Numbered from the stretch's first letter, positions 25,253 through 34,586 are shown. The stretch: 64,000 bases of DNA from Muribaculaceae bacterium (GCA_017557665.1 JAFYYI010000003.1:247571-311570), one strand, 5' to 3'. Notes: generated from the sequence alone by a model not told the origin. Numbers and translations: made by a program.

Positions 25253-27970
25253 ATGAAATCGATTTACACTTTTGGTAACGGTCAAGCAGAAGGCCGTGCC
25301 GACATGAAGGATCTGCTGGGTGGCAAAGGTGCAAACCTTGCCGAAATGAACTTGATTGGCGTGCCCGTTCCCCCGGGTTTCACTATCACCACCGAAGTTT
25401 GTACTCTTTACAACGAGAAAGGACGCGAAGCTGTTGTGGCCTTGATCAAGGACGATGTGATGAAGTCTGTTGAGCACATCGAGAAATTGACCGGCAACAA
25501 GTTCAACGATCCCAGCAATCCCCAGCTGGTATCTGTACGTTCTGGTGCTCCCGTGTCGATGCCGGGTATGATGGACACCGTCCTCAACCTGGGTATCAAC
25601 GACGAGGTGGCCGAGACCCTCGCCAAGAAGTCGGGCAACGCCCGCTTCGCTTGGGACAGCTACCGTCGCTTCGTGCAGATGTATGGTGACGTTGTGTTGG
25701 GCATGAAACCCACCAACAAGACCGACATTGACCCGTTCGAGGCCATTATCGAGGAAGTGAAAGAGAAGAAGGGCGTGAAGTTTGACACCGAGCTTGATGT
25801 CGATGACCTCAAGGAACTGGTGGTTCGCTTCAAGGCCGCTGTAAAAGAGAATACCGGCAAGGACTTCCCCACCGATGCTTACGACCAGCTCTGGGGCGCC
25901 ATCTACGCTGTGTTTGACAGCTGGAACAACGAGCGCGCCATCCTGTACCGCCGCATGAACCAGATTCCCGAGGAGTATGGTACGGCAGTCAACGTGCAGG
26001 CCATGGTCTATGGTAACATGGGCAACAACAGTGCCACGGGCGTTTGCTTCTCTCGCGACGCCGGTACCGGTGAGAACCTGTTCAATGGTGAGTACCTGAT
26101 CAATGCTCAGGGCGAGGACGTTGTGGCTGGTGTTCGCACCCCGCAACAGATCATGACCGAGGGCAGCCGCCGTTGGGCCAAGCTGCAGGGCATCAGCGAG
26201 GAAGAGCGTGCCGCCAAGTATCCCTCTCTCGAGGAATCGATGCCCGAGTGCGCCAAGCAGCTCGTTGACATCCAGCACAAGCTCGAGGAGCACTACCACG
26301 ACATGCAGGATATGGAGTTCACCATCCAGGATGGTAAGCTGTGGCTGCTCCAGACCCGCAACGGTAAGCGCACCGGCGCCGCTATGGTGAAGATCGCCAT
26401 GGACCTGCTGCGTGAGGGCGCTATCGACGAGAAGACCGTCATCAAGCGCATGGAGCCGGGTAAGCTCGATGAGCTGTTGCACCCCGTGTTTGACAAGGCT
26501 GCCGTTAAGAGCGCCAAGGTGATGGCCAAGGGTCTGCCCGCCAGCCCCGGTGCCGCAACCGGTCAAATCGTGTTCTTTGCCGATGATGCCGAGGAATGGG
26601 CTTCTCGCAAGAAGAAAGTCATCATGGTGCGCATCGAGACCTCTCCCGAGGACCTGCGCGGCATGAGCGTGGCTCAGGGTATCCTCACCGCTCGTGGCGG
26701 TATGACCTCACACGCTGCCGTTGTTGCCCGTGGTATGGGCAAGTGCTGCGTTTCGGGTGCCGGTACGATTAAGGTTGACTATAAGGCTCGCACCGTCGAG
26801 ATGGGTGGCAAGACCTATAACGAGGGTGATTGGATTTCGATCAACGGTAGCACCGGCGAGGTTTATGACGGCGCTGTTGCAACTGTAGATCCTGACCTGG
26901 GTGGTGACTATGCTGCTGTTATGGCTCTTGCCGAGAAGTACAGCACCATGGACGTTTACACCAATGCCGATTCGCCCCGCGACGCCAAGAAGGCTCGTGA
27001 GCTAGGCGCTCACGGTATCGGTCTGTGCCGCACCGAGCACATGTTCTTTGAGGGCGACCGCATCAAGGCCATGCGCGAGATGATTATTGCTCCCGACGAG
27101 GCTACGCGCCGTGTAGCTTTGGCCAAGCTGCTCCCCTTGCAGCGTGGTGACTTCGAGGGCATCTTCGAGGCTATGGACGGTTACGAGGTGACCATCCGTC
27201 TGCTCGATCCCCCCTTGCACGAGTTCGTACCCCACCAGCTCGAGACTATGCGTGAGCTCGCCGAGCAGACTGGCCGCACCCTCGAGGAGGTGAAGCTGAT
27301 TTGCGACGGTCTTGAGGAGTTCAACCCCATGCTGGGTCACCGTGGTTGCCGTCTGGGCAACACCTATCCCGAGATCACCGAGATGCAGGCTCGCGCCATC
27401 ATCGAGGCAGCCCTCAACGTCAAGGCTAAGGGCGTCGATGTGCATCCCAAGATCATGGTGCCCCTCATCGGCGTTAAGAACGAGATCCAGATGCAGGCCA
27501 ACATCATCAATGATACCGCCAAGAAGGTATTCGCCGAGCGTGGCGAGACCGTTGCCTACAAGGTGGGTACCATGATTGAGATTCCGCGTGCCGCTCTCGT
27601 TGCCGACCAGATTGCCGAGGTTGTGGACTTCTTCTCCTTCGGTACCAACGACTTGACCCAGATGACCTTCGGTTACTCGCGTGATGACGCTGGCAAGTTC
27701 CTCGCCATCTACAAGAACTTGGGCATCCTCAAGGAGGATCCGTTCCAGGTACTCGACCAGGAAGGTGTCGGTCAGCTCGTCGAGATGGCTACCCGCAAGG
27801 GCCGCGCCGCTAACCCCGACCTGAACGTCGGTATCTGCGGTGAGCACGGTGGTGAGCCCAAGAGCGTTAAGTTCTGCAACAAGCTCAATCTGAACTATGT
27901 TTCTTGCTCGCCCTACCGCGTGCCCATCGCACGTCTGGCAGCAGCTCAGGCAGCAGTTGAGGCCGAGTAA
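25253..27970 (+). CDS. ppdK: Pyruvate, phosphate dikinase
   Basis: 905 residues. The enzyme interconverts PEP, AMP and PPi with pyruvate, ATP and Pi. The N-terminal nucleotide-binding domain begins KSIYTFGNGQAEGRADMKDLLGGKGANLAEM. The phosphohistidine swivel domain has GGMTSHAAVVARGMGK with the catalytic His. The C-terminal TIM barrel has GLCRTEHMF, FGTNDLTQMTFGYSRDD and the catalytic Cys region NVGICGEHGGEP. Codon choice is visibly more biased than in neighbours (many GGT, CGT and AAG codons), consistent with high expression. It is monocistronic, with its own promoter and terminator. Confidence 0.98.
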   Translation: MKSIYTFGNGQAEGRADMKDLLGGKGANLAEMNLIGVPVPPGFTITTEVCTLYNEKGREAVVALIKDDVMKSVEHIEKLTGNKFNDPSNPQLVSVRSGAPVSMPGMMDTVLNLGINDEVAETLAKKSGNARFAWDSYRRFVQMYGDVVLGMKPTNKTDIDPFEAIIEEVKEKKGVKFDTELDVDDLKELVVRFKAAVKENTGKDFPTDAYDQLWGAIYAVFDSWNNERAILYRRMNQIPEEYGTAVNVQAMVYGNMGNNSATGVCFSRDAGTGENLFNGEYLINAQGEDVVAGVRTPQQIMTEGSRRWAKLQGISEEERAAKYPSLEESMPECAKQLVDIQHKLEEHYHDMQDMEFTIQDGKLWLLQTRNGKRTGAAMVKIAMDLLREGAIDEKTVIKRMEPGKLDELLHPVFDKAAVKSAKVMAKGLPASPGAATGQIVFFADDAEEWASRKKKVIMVRIETSPEDLRGMSVAQGILTARGGMTSHAAVVARGMGKCCVSGAGTIKVDYKARTVEMGGKTYNEGDWISINGSTGEVYDGAVATVDPDLGGDYAAVMALAEKYSTMDVYTNADSPRDAKKARELGAHGIGLCRTEHMFFEGDRIKAMREMIIAPDEATRRVALAKLLPLQRGDFEGIFEAMDGYEVTIRLLDPPLHEFVPHQLETMRELAEQTGRTLEEVKLICDGLEEFNPMLGHRGCRLGNTYPEITEMQARAIIEAALNVKAKGVDVHPKIMVPLIGVKNEIQMQANIINDTAKKVFAERGETVAYKVGTMIEIPRAALVADQIAEVVDFFSFGTNDLTQMTFGYSRDDAGKFLAIYKNLGILKEDPFQVLDQEGVGQLVEMATRKGRAANPDLNVGICGEHGGEPKSVKFCNKLNLNYVSCSPYRVPIARLAAAQAAVEAE

Positions 27971-27998
27971 AGCACGAACAAGATAACCACAATAGAAA

Positions 27999-28030
27999 AG
28001 CGGTTGGATTCCATCGGGAGTCCAACCGCT
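27999..28030. terminator. Bidirectional terminator between ppdK and the lipoprotein gene
   Basis: AGCGGTTGGA (27999-28008) and TCCAACCGCT (28021-28030) form a perfect stem. T-rich DNA follows on both strands (TTTATTAT on plus; TTTTCTATT on minus), serving ppdK and the convergent gene. Confidence 0.88.
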
Positions 28031-28062
28031 TTATTATCGTGGAATAATCTGTTGCTTCGGTT

Positions 28063-28632
28063 TTACGCGTCCATATGCCTGTAAGCTTGGGGATCTTCCA
28101 CAAATGATGAGTTGAATCTATCTTCCTCGATATCATCAATCAGCCACCTGTCGCCTTCACGGACAAGGGTAAACGTGGCCTTTTCAAATTCCTCAAATTC
28201 TCCATCGGGGCCGTTATAGCATACTCCAAAAACCATTTTGCAAGAGCTCTCGGTGACATCGGTTACCGACTTGCAATCGATGGTTGTGTATCCGTCGGAA
28301 TAGTCGCCCCACAGGAGGTAGCAGCCCGTTCCGTCAGGTTCATCGTGGCCATGTTTTGCATATGTGCTCTTGAGGTTTGAAGACCCATATTTCGCGATGA
28401 TGGCAGCAGTGCCTTTTTTCCACCCCCTGCCGTTGCTGTTGAAGGTCTGTGCTATCTTCTTCATCAGGCCCTCAAGAACTATGGTGTTTGCCTCGCGGAT
28501 ACTGTCGGCTATTCGAGCTCTTTCGGCCGCTTGTCTGCGTTGCACAATATAAATGCTGTCGTCAATGCGCTGGCGTTCCACTGCTCGCACACTGTCGGCG
28601 ATGCGCGCTGTCGGCGCGTCGTTGGGCTTCAA
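28063..28632 (-). CDS. Main open part of a frameshifted lipoprotein gene
   Basis: 189 codons are open from 28632, but this is not a natural start. The first 15 or so codons overlap, in the wrong frame, the DNA encoding the lipoprotein leader. Downstream there is an Arg/Asp/Ser-rich helix (RIADSVRAVERQRIDDSIYI) and then a C-terminal domain of about 120 residues ending WLIDDIEEDRFNSSFVEDPQ, loosely NTF2-like. The paralogue at 29842-30384 has the same leader followed in frame by ADSLRIADS. Relative to it, two bases are missing near 28604-28610. The gene is a recent pseudogene, a phase-variable gene in the off state, or carries a sequencing error. Confidence 0.7.
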   Translation of the reverse strand: MKPNDAPTARIADSVRAVERQRIDDSIYIVQRRQAAERARIADSIREANTIVLEGLMKKIAQTFNSNGRGWKKGTAAIIAKYGSSNLKSTYAKHGHDEPDGTGCYLLWGDYSDGYTTIDCKSVTDVTESSCKMVFGVCYNGPDGEFEEFEKATFTLVREGDRWLIDDIEEDRFNSSFVEDPQAYRHMDA

Positions 28633-28711
28633 TCTCGGCTTTGGAAGGGCCGCACCCTACCATGGCGCAAAGGCCAAGCAGCAGGGTAATTACAGATAAT
28701 AGATTTTTCAT
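28633..28711 (-). pseudogene. Out-of-frame leader of the frameshifted lipoprotein gene
   Basis: From the ATG at 28711 the frame reads MKNLLSVITLLLGLCAMVGC then GPSKAEIEAQRRADS. That is nearly identical to the paralogous lipoprotein at 30384, including the lipobox Cys20. It loses frame just after RRADS, inside the open part listed separately. The start spacing (33 bases from the upstream stop) fits a normal operon gene. Confidence 0.8.
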
Positions 28712-28744
28712 AATGATTTTATAGAGATAAAAATGGAATGATTC

Positions 28745-29803
28745 TTATGGCATCTCCTCTTCGTCGATACTGCTATCAACGCCAACACTGACCTGATAGC
28801 ATCCGTTCTTTTGCCTGAAGGAGAAAAACATGTTATCATTGTTTTTTACAAATGATTCTCTGCTTGGCTCAGAATCCGGGCTCAATTTGAATCCCATCTC
28901 GATGACTTTGGCCTTCATCTCGTCGAACAGTTGTTTGTTGTAGAAAAAGAATTCCACGAACCAGCCGTCGTAATGAGAATCGAGGATGCCGATTGCTGAT
29001 TTATCATCAAGTGTGAACCACTGATCGAAATCTTTTCCATAATCATAGGCATTCTTGTTGAACTTGATGTGATGACCATAAACCGTCAGGTATTCGTAAT
29101 AATCCCCTTTTCTCAATACTTTGAATCCCAGCCCTTCAAAGTAGTTGACATCACGTGTTTTACAGTAAACATAATTTACGAGCGACGGCAGCAATTTGGC
29201 TGTCAGGTAAGGCTTGGGATTCTCGGCGTCACGCGTGATGAATTCCGAGAAACTGTTGCAGCTCATGACCCAGCGCTTGGAGGATTGGTCATAGACGAAA
29301 TAGACATCGGCCTGTGGGTCATCAAAATTATCCGAGACCTTGACATCCAACCGCTGGAGTTGTCGCTTGACCTGATTGGCGGCTTTCTCGTTGAAAACGC
29401 TCAGGTACACGGTCATGCAGCCGCCCATCGATGATTCGAGCGACACGATGCTGGTCGTTCCCTTGGCGTAGGTCTGGGGCAGCGGGGAGTTTCTCTTCAA
29501 GGTACAGTTTTTGTACCACACGGTTTCGGCACTCCTTGTTTCCTCAAAGGCATACTCCTTGGGGCCCTCATAATCCGTAAGAAAACTGCCGAAATTTGAA
29601 TCTTCCATTACCTCAGAACTGTTCATGTAGGCCTTGAAGTAAATCAACAGGTTAGCGGCATCGACAACATCTTTAAGTTCATCGACATCGGCTTGGGTGT
29701 TGGCTGTCGTTGAGGCTTGGGCTACACTGCTCGAGATGTTGCTGTTGCTTGCAAAACTGGCCGTAGCCATTATCATCAAAACGAAAAAAACAATATGCTT
29801 CAT
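28745..29803 (-). CDS. Hypothetical secreted protein
   Basis: 352 residues. Signal peptide MKHIVFFVLMIMATASFASN, then a Ser/Thr-rich spacer. Two similar-sized alpha/beta regions follow, with segments such as VYLSVFNEKAANQVKRQLQRLDVKV and WFVEFFFYNKQLFDEMKAKVIEMGF. Their pattern (strand, long amphipathic helix, strand) suggests a duplicated ferredoxin-like or NTF2-like fold. I do not recognise the family. It lies between two paralogous lipoprotein genes with gaps of 33 and 38 bases, so it is probably cotranscribed with both. Confidence 0.8.
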   Translation of the reverse strand: MKHIVFFVLMIMATASFASNSNISSSVAQASTTANTQADVDELKDVVDAANLLIYFKAYMNSSEVMEDSNFGSFLTDYEGPKEYAFEETRSAETVWYKNCTLKRNSPLPQTYAKGTTSIVSLESSMGGCMTVYLSVFNEKAANQVKRQLQRLDVKVSDNFDDPQADVYFVYDQSSKRWVMSCNSFSEFITRDAENPKPYLTAKLLPSLVNYVYCKTRDVNYFEGLGFKVLRKGDYYEYLTVYGHHIKFNKNAYDYGKDFDQWFTLDDKSAIGILDSHYDGWFVEFFFYNKQLFDEMKAKVIEMGFKLSPDSEPSRESFVKNNDNMFFSFRQKNGCYQVSVGVDSSIDEEEMP

Positions 29804-29841
29804 ATTCTGAAAGTCAAGTTAGTCAAGGGTGTTGTTTGTCA

Positions 29842-30384
29842 TTATTTGGTAAACCTCTTCAAGCCATCAATCATCAGTTTGTCGTTCTGGTTAATGACCT
29901 TGATGTCGTGAGCCCCCTTGGTGCCACCGTCATTGAATTTGTAATGGTACCAATCATCACCTATGGGCGTGACCGAAATGATACCATACTGGCTGTTGCC
30001 GTCCTGGGCATCAGAGCGGAACATCCACCCGGCCAGGCAATCGCCGGTGTCACAGTCATACTCATAGTTATCACGGAGGTATTTGAGTATCTTGGCAGTG
30101 CAATGCTTGTGCAGGAAGTTGTAGTCATCATACATGGATTCATTGTACATGTCGGTGATGAACTGGATGACTTTGTTCACATTTGCAATGCTGTCGGCGA
30201 CACGGATGCTGTCGGCGACGCGCAAACTGTCGGCAACGCGGATGCTGTCCACAACACGCAAGCTGTCAGCGATGCGCAGGCTGTCGGCGCGTCGCTGGGC
30301 TTCGATTTCGGCCTTAGAGGGGCCGCACCCCATCATGGTGCAGAGACCAATGAACAGGGCGAAGACTGATAAGAGTTTTTTCAT
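29842..30384 (-). CDS. Lipoprotein with ADSLR pentapeptide repeats
   Basis: 180 residues. Lipoprotein signal MKKLLSVFALFIGLCTMMGC with Cys20. Residues 30-68 are a run of pentapeptides ADS(L/I)R, RVVDS and RVADS, predicted to be a continuous charged helix. A C-terminal domain of about 110 residues follows (FITDMYNESMYDDYNFLHKH ... HDIKVINQNDKLMIDGLKRF), NTF2- or DUF3828-like in outline. The pentapeptides come from a 15-base tandem repeat at about 30190-30300. Periplasmic and membrane-anchored; function unknown. Confidence 0.8.
   Translation of the reverse strand: MKKLLSVFALFIGLCTMMGCGPSKAEIEAQRRADSLRIADSLRVVDSIRVADSLRVADSIRVADSIANVNKVIQFITDMYNESMYDDYNFLHKHCTAKILKYLRDNYEYDCDTGDCLAGWMFRSDAQDGNSQYGIISVTPIGDDWYHYKFNDGGTKGAHDIKVINQNDKLMIDGLKRFTK
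30190..30300. repeat. 15-base coding tandem repeat (ADSLR/ADSIR)
   Basis: About seven 15-base units around CTGTCGGCGACGCGG on the plus strand, encoding pentapeptides on the minus strand. A shorter, decayed version is at 28570-28612 in the frameshifted paralogue. Confidence 0.85.
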
Positions 30385-30416
30385 GAAATTATCTTGATAT
30401 TAGAGGTCGTGTATTC

Positions 30417-31418
30417 TTATTTCAGCACTTCGGCGAGCTTGTTGGCTAGGTCGTCGCCCGTCAAGCCACGGGACAGGATTGTGCCGTCGGGGCCGAAGAT
30501 GATGATGTGGGGAGTGCCCTTGATGCCGTAGAGGTCGGTGGGCTCGTTCAACTGCTGTGTGCCGATGATCACGGGCCAGGTGATTTCCATCTGCTCCATG
30601 GCCTTGCGGCTGTCATCGGGATTGTCCCACACGGCAACGCCCAGCACGTCAAACTTGTCGCCGTATTTGGCTTTCAGTGCCTGCAGTTTGGGAATCTCGG
30701 CACGGCAGGGACCGCACCAGCTGGCCCAGAAGTCCACGAGGGTGACTTTGCCCTTGCCGACGTAGTCTGACAGCTTCTGCACGGTGCCATCGCCCACGGG
30801 AACCTCAAAGTCGGTGAACTTCTTGCCCTCGGCGGTGACAGCGAGTTGGCGAGCGGCGTTCTTGGCTTTCTCGACGCGCTTCAGCTGGGCGTACTCGGCA
30901 GGAGCTGCCTTGAGCAAGGTGTCGATCTGGGCTTCGGTAAAGTCATCGTACATCAGGTAGTTGCAGAAGGCCCAGGGACCGATGGCATTATCCTTGTTGT
31001 CCTGATACAGCTTCAACAGGTTCTCGGCGTAGCGAGCCTCGCCTTCAGCATCGCTGAGGGTGGTGTCGCTGATGATGGCCTCTATCTCCTTGTTCCAGGC
31101 GGCCAACTTGTCGTTGAGCGGACTGATGGCGTTGCCGGCGGCGATGTCAAGTTTCACCTCACCGGGTTCCACGATAAAGCCGTAGCGGTTGCCGCCCACG
31201 AGCAGGCGAGCAAAGAAGCCCTTGTCGGTATTGCCCTCGAAGGTGCAGGCGTTATTCTCGACGGTGGCGCTCATCAGGGTGTCGCCCGTGTCATAGTTGG
31301 TCAGGAAGGCGGTCTCGCCGTTGGCGCTCTCGTCGGGGAAGGTGACGGTCACCTTGTAGCCCTTGCTGCACGAAGCGAGCAACAAGAGAGCAGTGAAGAG
31401 GAATGCAATTTTTTTCAT
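30417..31418 (-). CDS. TlpA-like thiol-disulfide oxidoreductase with DUF4369-like N-terminus
   Basis: 333 residues. Lipoprotein signal with Cys17 (FTALLLLASC). Residues 20-130 are the beta-rich DUF4369-like region common in Bacteroidota, and residues 195-333 are a thioredoxin fold with the redox pair in FWASWCGPCRAEIP. The cis-proline region GIKGTPHIIIFGPDG is present. It probably reduces or resolves disulfides in periplasmic proteins. It follows the GH3 gene by 76 bases on the same strand. Confidence 0.92.
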   Translation of the reverse strand: MKKIAFLFTALLLLASCSKGYKVTVTFPDESANGETAFLTNYDTGDTLMSATVENNACTFEGNTDKGFFARLLVGGNRYGFIVEPGEVKLDIAAGNAISPLNDKLAAWNKEIEAIISDTTLSDAEGEARYAENLLKLYQDNKDNAIGPWAFCNYLMYDDFTEAQIDTLLKAAPAEYAQLKRVEKAKNAARQLAVTAEGKKFTDFEVPVGDGTVQKLSDYVGKGKVTLVDFWASWCGPCRAEIPKLQALKAKYGDKFDVLGVAVWDNPDDSRKAMEQMEITWPVIIGTQQLNEPTDLYGIKGTPHIIIFGPDGTILSRGLTGDDLANKLAEVLK

Positions 31419-31447
31419 TTCAGTAATATTTTTTTGTTAATAGCAAT

Positions 31448-31474
31448 CAGGAAGTTCTGGATATCCTGGAATAG
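31448..31474. repeat. Degenerate 9-base repeat
   Basis: CAGGAAGTT, CTGGATATC, CTGGAATAG between the GH3 stop and the TlpA-like ATG. Three units only, so the call is weak on its own. Confidence 0.5.
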
Positions 31475-31494
31475 ATAATTGGAGGGATGGCTGT

Positions 31495-34400
31495 TTAGTC
31501 GCGGATGGCGCGGTAGATGAGCGACTGGATGTGGCTGCGGGCGCTGATGCGGCCGAAGTTCGGGTTGTTGCGCGTGGGGGTCACACGGTTGCTCAGGAAG
31601 ATGTAGAACATGTCGTTCTTGGGGTCCACCCAGAAGCAGGTGCCCGTGAAGCCGGTGTGGCCGATGGTCTCGGGCGTCGCTTCGGCACAGGTGTTGCTGG
31701 CCTCGGGGTCGCCGACGACGGGTTTGTCAAAGCCCAGGCCGCGATGGCTGTTGGGGCTCTTCTGCGTCATGAAAGTCTCGACAGTCGATGGCTTCAACAG
31801 ACGCACGCCGCCATAGGTGCCTCCGTTCAACCACATCTGGAACAGCTTGGCCAGGTCGTTGGCATTGCTGAACAGTCCCGCATTGCCCTGCACACCTCCC
31901 GAGAATGCCGCGAGCTCGTCGTGGACATAGCCGTGGATGTGCTGCCGGCGCAGGTAGGTGTCCACCTCGGTGTAAGCGATCTCGTCAGGCGAGAACTTGC
32001 TCAGCGGCCGGTACATCGTGTGATAGGCGCCCAAGGGAGCGAAGATGTAATTGTTCACATAGTAGTTGAGCGGCGAGTGGGTCATGCGCTGCACGGCGTC
32101 GGCCAGCAACGAGAAGTTGCAGCAGCTGTACAGGTATTTCTTCTTGCCCAGCTTGGCGTGGTACATGCGGTTCATGATGGTGTCATAGGTCGCGCGTCCG
32201 CCCCAGATGCCGTCGGCAATGGCGATGTTGAACTTGTTGGTCTTGACGGGAGACAGGATGTCGGTGCGCAGCTTGGCGTCCTTGTGACCGTAGGCGCCGT
32301 TCATGATCTTGATGGGGTGGTTGGCATCCTCGCTGTTGGCGATGAGGACACCATTGTAGGTCTTGGGATCCATCATCAGGTACCACATGTTGAGTGATGC
32401 CGGCATGCCGGTCTCGTGGTAGAGCAGGTCGCGGAAGGTGATATCTTCCTTGTCGCCGTCGCGCAGGCCGGGGATGTATTGGCTGGCCTTGTCGTCGAGG
32501 CGGAACTTGCCGTCGTCAAAGGCTTTCATCACGGCGCTGATGGTGCCGGTGGCCTTGGAAACCGAGGCGAGGCCGTACAGCGTGTTGTCGTCCACCTTGT
32601 TGGGGTTGCCGTAGTCGATGGCGCCGAAGGCACCCTTATAGACCACCTTGCCGTGACGTGCCACAATCACCTGGCAGCCGGGGAAAGCGTGCTGCTGCAC
32701 GCCCAGGCGGCACACCGAGTCGATTTGGGCCGTCAGTCGGTTGTCCAGACCGACCTCTGACGGAATGGTGTAGCCCAGGCGGGTGGCAGGGTAGTGGATA
32801 CCGTGCCCGGCGTCAAAGCGTGTCTTCTTGCCGTCGAAGGCAAGGGAGACAGGCAGGTTGCCACCTGCTGCGTTGCCACCGAAGATGGTCTGTGCGGCAT
32901 AGTCCTCGGCAACTTCTGAGTTCTCATAGGTGAGCACCACGGCCTTGACGTGCTTGTTGGTGATAGCGCTGCCAAATTTCTTGATGTCATAGGGCTTGCT
33001 GGTAATCACCACGATGAGGTTTTTGCATTTCTTGGCTACGGTGTTGAGCGCATTGATGTTGGCATCGTTGTCGCTGCCCATCTCCACGATGATGGTGTTG
33101 AAGTGACCGTCGTGCAACTGATCGGCAAGGACGCTGGCCGAGCCGGCTTTGCTCAAGTCAAATTTTGTCACCTCGGCATAGTCGGCACAGCGCCTCGTGA
33201 ACAGGGATGACGTGCCCTGCTCGTTGCCGATGGTGGCGACTGCGATGCGGCGGCTCTGCAGGTTGCGTATGGGCAGGATGTTGTCGTTATTCTTGATGAC
33301 AGTGATGCTGCCGGCGGTGAGCTGGCGCTTGAGAGCCGTGGCGCGCTGGGAGTTGACCTCACTGGCCAGGTTGTTCATGTTCACGCGCTGGGGAGTGGTG
33401 AGGCCCAGGGCGTACTTGTATCTCAGAATCTTCTTGCAGCGTTCCTCGATGAGGTTCTGGCTGATGGTGCCGTTGGCGATAGCGGCTTTGATGGCTGTGA
33501 TCTCGCTGCCCACATGTTCGGGCATGAGCAGCACGTCGTTGCCGGCCAGCAGGGCGTTGACACAGGGTGAGCCTTTCAGCATCTGGGTAGCGCCTTTCAT
33601 GCCGAGGCCGTCGGTGAAGATGAGACCGTCGAAGTTGAGCTGTTCACGCAGCACGTTGTTCACGCAGTCGGGTGACAGGCTGGTGGGAGCCTTGCCGCCA
33701 TCGATGGCGGGCACCAGCAGGTGGGCGGTGAGAATGCCGCTCAAGCCGGCGTCGATAAAGCGGCGGAAGGGCACCAGCTCACACGTATTGAGCTCCTGCA
33801 TCTTCTTTTTGATGACAGGCAAGGTCTTGTGCGAGTCCTCGCTCGAGTTGCCGTGCCCGGGGAAGTGCTTGCCGACGGCCATCACACCGCCATCTTCCAG
33901 ACCGCGAGCAAAGGCGATGGCGTGGCGAGCCACCAGCTCGGGACTCTCGCCGAAGGAGCGGTCGCCGATAACAGGATTCTGCGGGTTGTCGTTCACGTCG
34001 AGCACCGGGGCCAGGTTCACCTGGATGCCCATGCGGCGGCACTGGCGAGCCACTTCCCTGCCGAATTCATAGAGCAGCATGTCGTCGTCGATGGCTCCCA
34101 AGATGAGGTTGCGCTGGAAATTGGGCACGTCCTTCAGGCGCATGCCCAGCCCCCACTCACCGTCGATGGTGATCATCAGCGGGACATTGGTCAGCGATTG
34201 GGCCAGGTTGGTTATTGCGGCCTGCTCGGCAATGGTGCTTTTCTCATAGATGAGTCCGCCCACCATGTTCTGGGTGACATACTGGCGCACCAGGTTGCGC
34301 GTCGCCTCGTTGTCCGTCGGAAATACGGCGGCGACGATGAGCTGGCCGATGCGGGCATCGGGCGACAGGCTGTTGTACACGCTGTCCACCCAGTGGTTCA

Positions 34401-34521
34401 TCGCGGTCTCATCCACACCGTTGAACAGATTGGGCGTCCTGGCCGCGGTGTTGCGTGCTGTGGCATTGAGCGCGAACAGCATGACAACGGCAAACAATAA
34501 TATATGTTTGAATTTGGTCAT
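31495..34521 (-). CDS. Secreted GH3 beta-N-acetylhexosaminidase (NagZ-like) fused to a serine beta-lactamase-like domain
   Basis: 1008 residues. Signal peptide, then a GH3 domain (about 40-395). It carries the NagZ-type catalytic dyad loop KHFPGHGNSSEDSHK (Asp and His of D-x-H) and the nucleophile in IFTDGLGMKGA. A GH3 C-terminal-like region follows (about 400-600). A class C beta-lactamase-type domain (about 625-1005) has S-x-x-K in ASVSKATG and GHTGFTG near the end. The usual Y-x-N is Y-S-C here (YSCCNF). Predicted periplasmic or surface release of GlcNAc from muropeptides, with an amidase/esterase-like partner domain. It follows the 5'-nucleotidase gene by 65 bases. Confidence 0.9.
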   Translation of the reverse strand: MTKFKHILLFAVVMLFALNATARNTAARTPNLFNGVDETAMNHWVDSVYNSLSPDARIGQLIVAAVFPTDNEATRNLVRQYVTQNMVGGLIYEKSTIAEQAAITNLAQSLTNVPLMITIDGEWGLGMRLKDVPNFQRNLILGAIDDDMLLYEFGREVARQCRRMGIQVNLAPVLDVNDNPQNPVIGDRSFGESPELVARHAIAFARGLEDGGVMAVGKHFPGHGNSSEDSHKTLPVIKKKMQELNTCELVPFRRFIDAGLSGILTAHLLVPAIDGGKAPTSLSPDCVNNVLREQLNFDGLIFTDGLGMKGATQMLKGSPCVNALLAGNDVLLMPEHVGSEITAIKAAIANGTISQNLIEERCKKILRYKYALGLTTPQRVNMNNLASEVNSQRATALKRQLTAGSITVIKNNDNILPIRNLQSRRIAVATIGNEQGTSSLFTRRCADYAEVTKFDLSKAGSASVLADQLHDGHFNTIIVEMGSDNDANINALNTVAKKCKNLIVVITSKPYDIKKFGSAITNKHVKAVVLTYENSEVAEDYAAQTIFGGNAAGGNLPVSLAFDGKKTRFDAGHGIHYPATRLGYTIPSEVGLDNRLTAQIDSVCRLGVQQHAFPGCQVIVARHGKVVYKGAFGAIDYGNPNKVDDNTLYGLASVSKATGTISAVMKAFDDGKFRLDDKASQYIPGLRDGDKEDITFRDLLYHETGMPASLNMWYLMMDPKTYNGVLIANSEDANHPIKIMNGAYGHKDAKLRTDILSPVKTNKFNIAIADGIWGGRATYDTIMNRMYHAKLGKKKYLYSCCNFSLLADAVQRMTHSPLNYYVNNYIFAPLGAYHTMYRPLSKFSPDEIAYTEVDTYLRRQHIHGYVHDELAAFSGGVQGNAGLFSNANDLAKLFQMWLNGGTYGGVRLLKPSTVETFMTQKSPNSHRGLGFDKPVVGDPEASNTCAEATPETIGHTGFTGTCFWVDPKNDMFYIFLSNRVTPTRNNPNFGRISARSHIQSLIYRAIRD

Positions 34522-34546
34522 ATTCGTTTTTCTTTAACTTGGGTTG

Positions 34547-34582
34547 TTAGGGTCTTTAGGGTGCTTAAGGTCTTGAATCTTG
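34547..34582. repeat. 9-base tandem repeat after the 5'-nucleotidase stop
   Basis: TTAGGGTCT, TTAGGGTGC, TTAAGGTCT and a diverged fourth unit, ending 5 bases from the stop codon (34587-34589). Confidence 0.75.
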
Positions 34583-34586
34583 ATGC

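Noticed and set aside
25223..26566. Minus-strand open frame of about 447 codons over ppdK
   Set aside because: Antisense to ppdK, whose codon bias keeps the opposite strand open.
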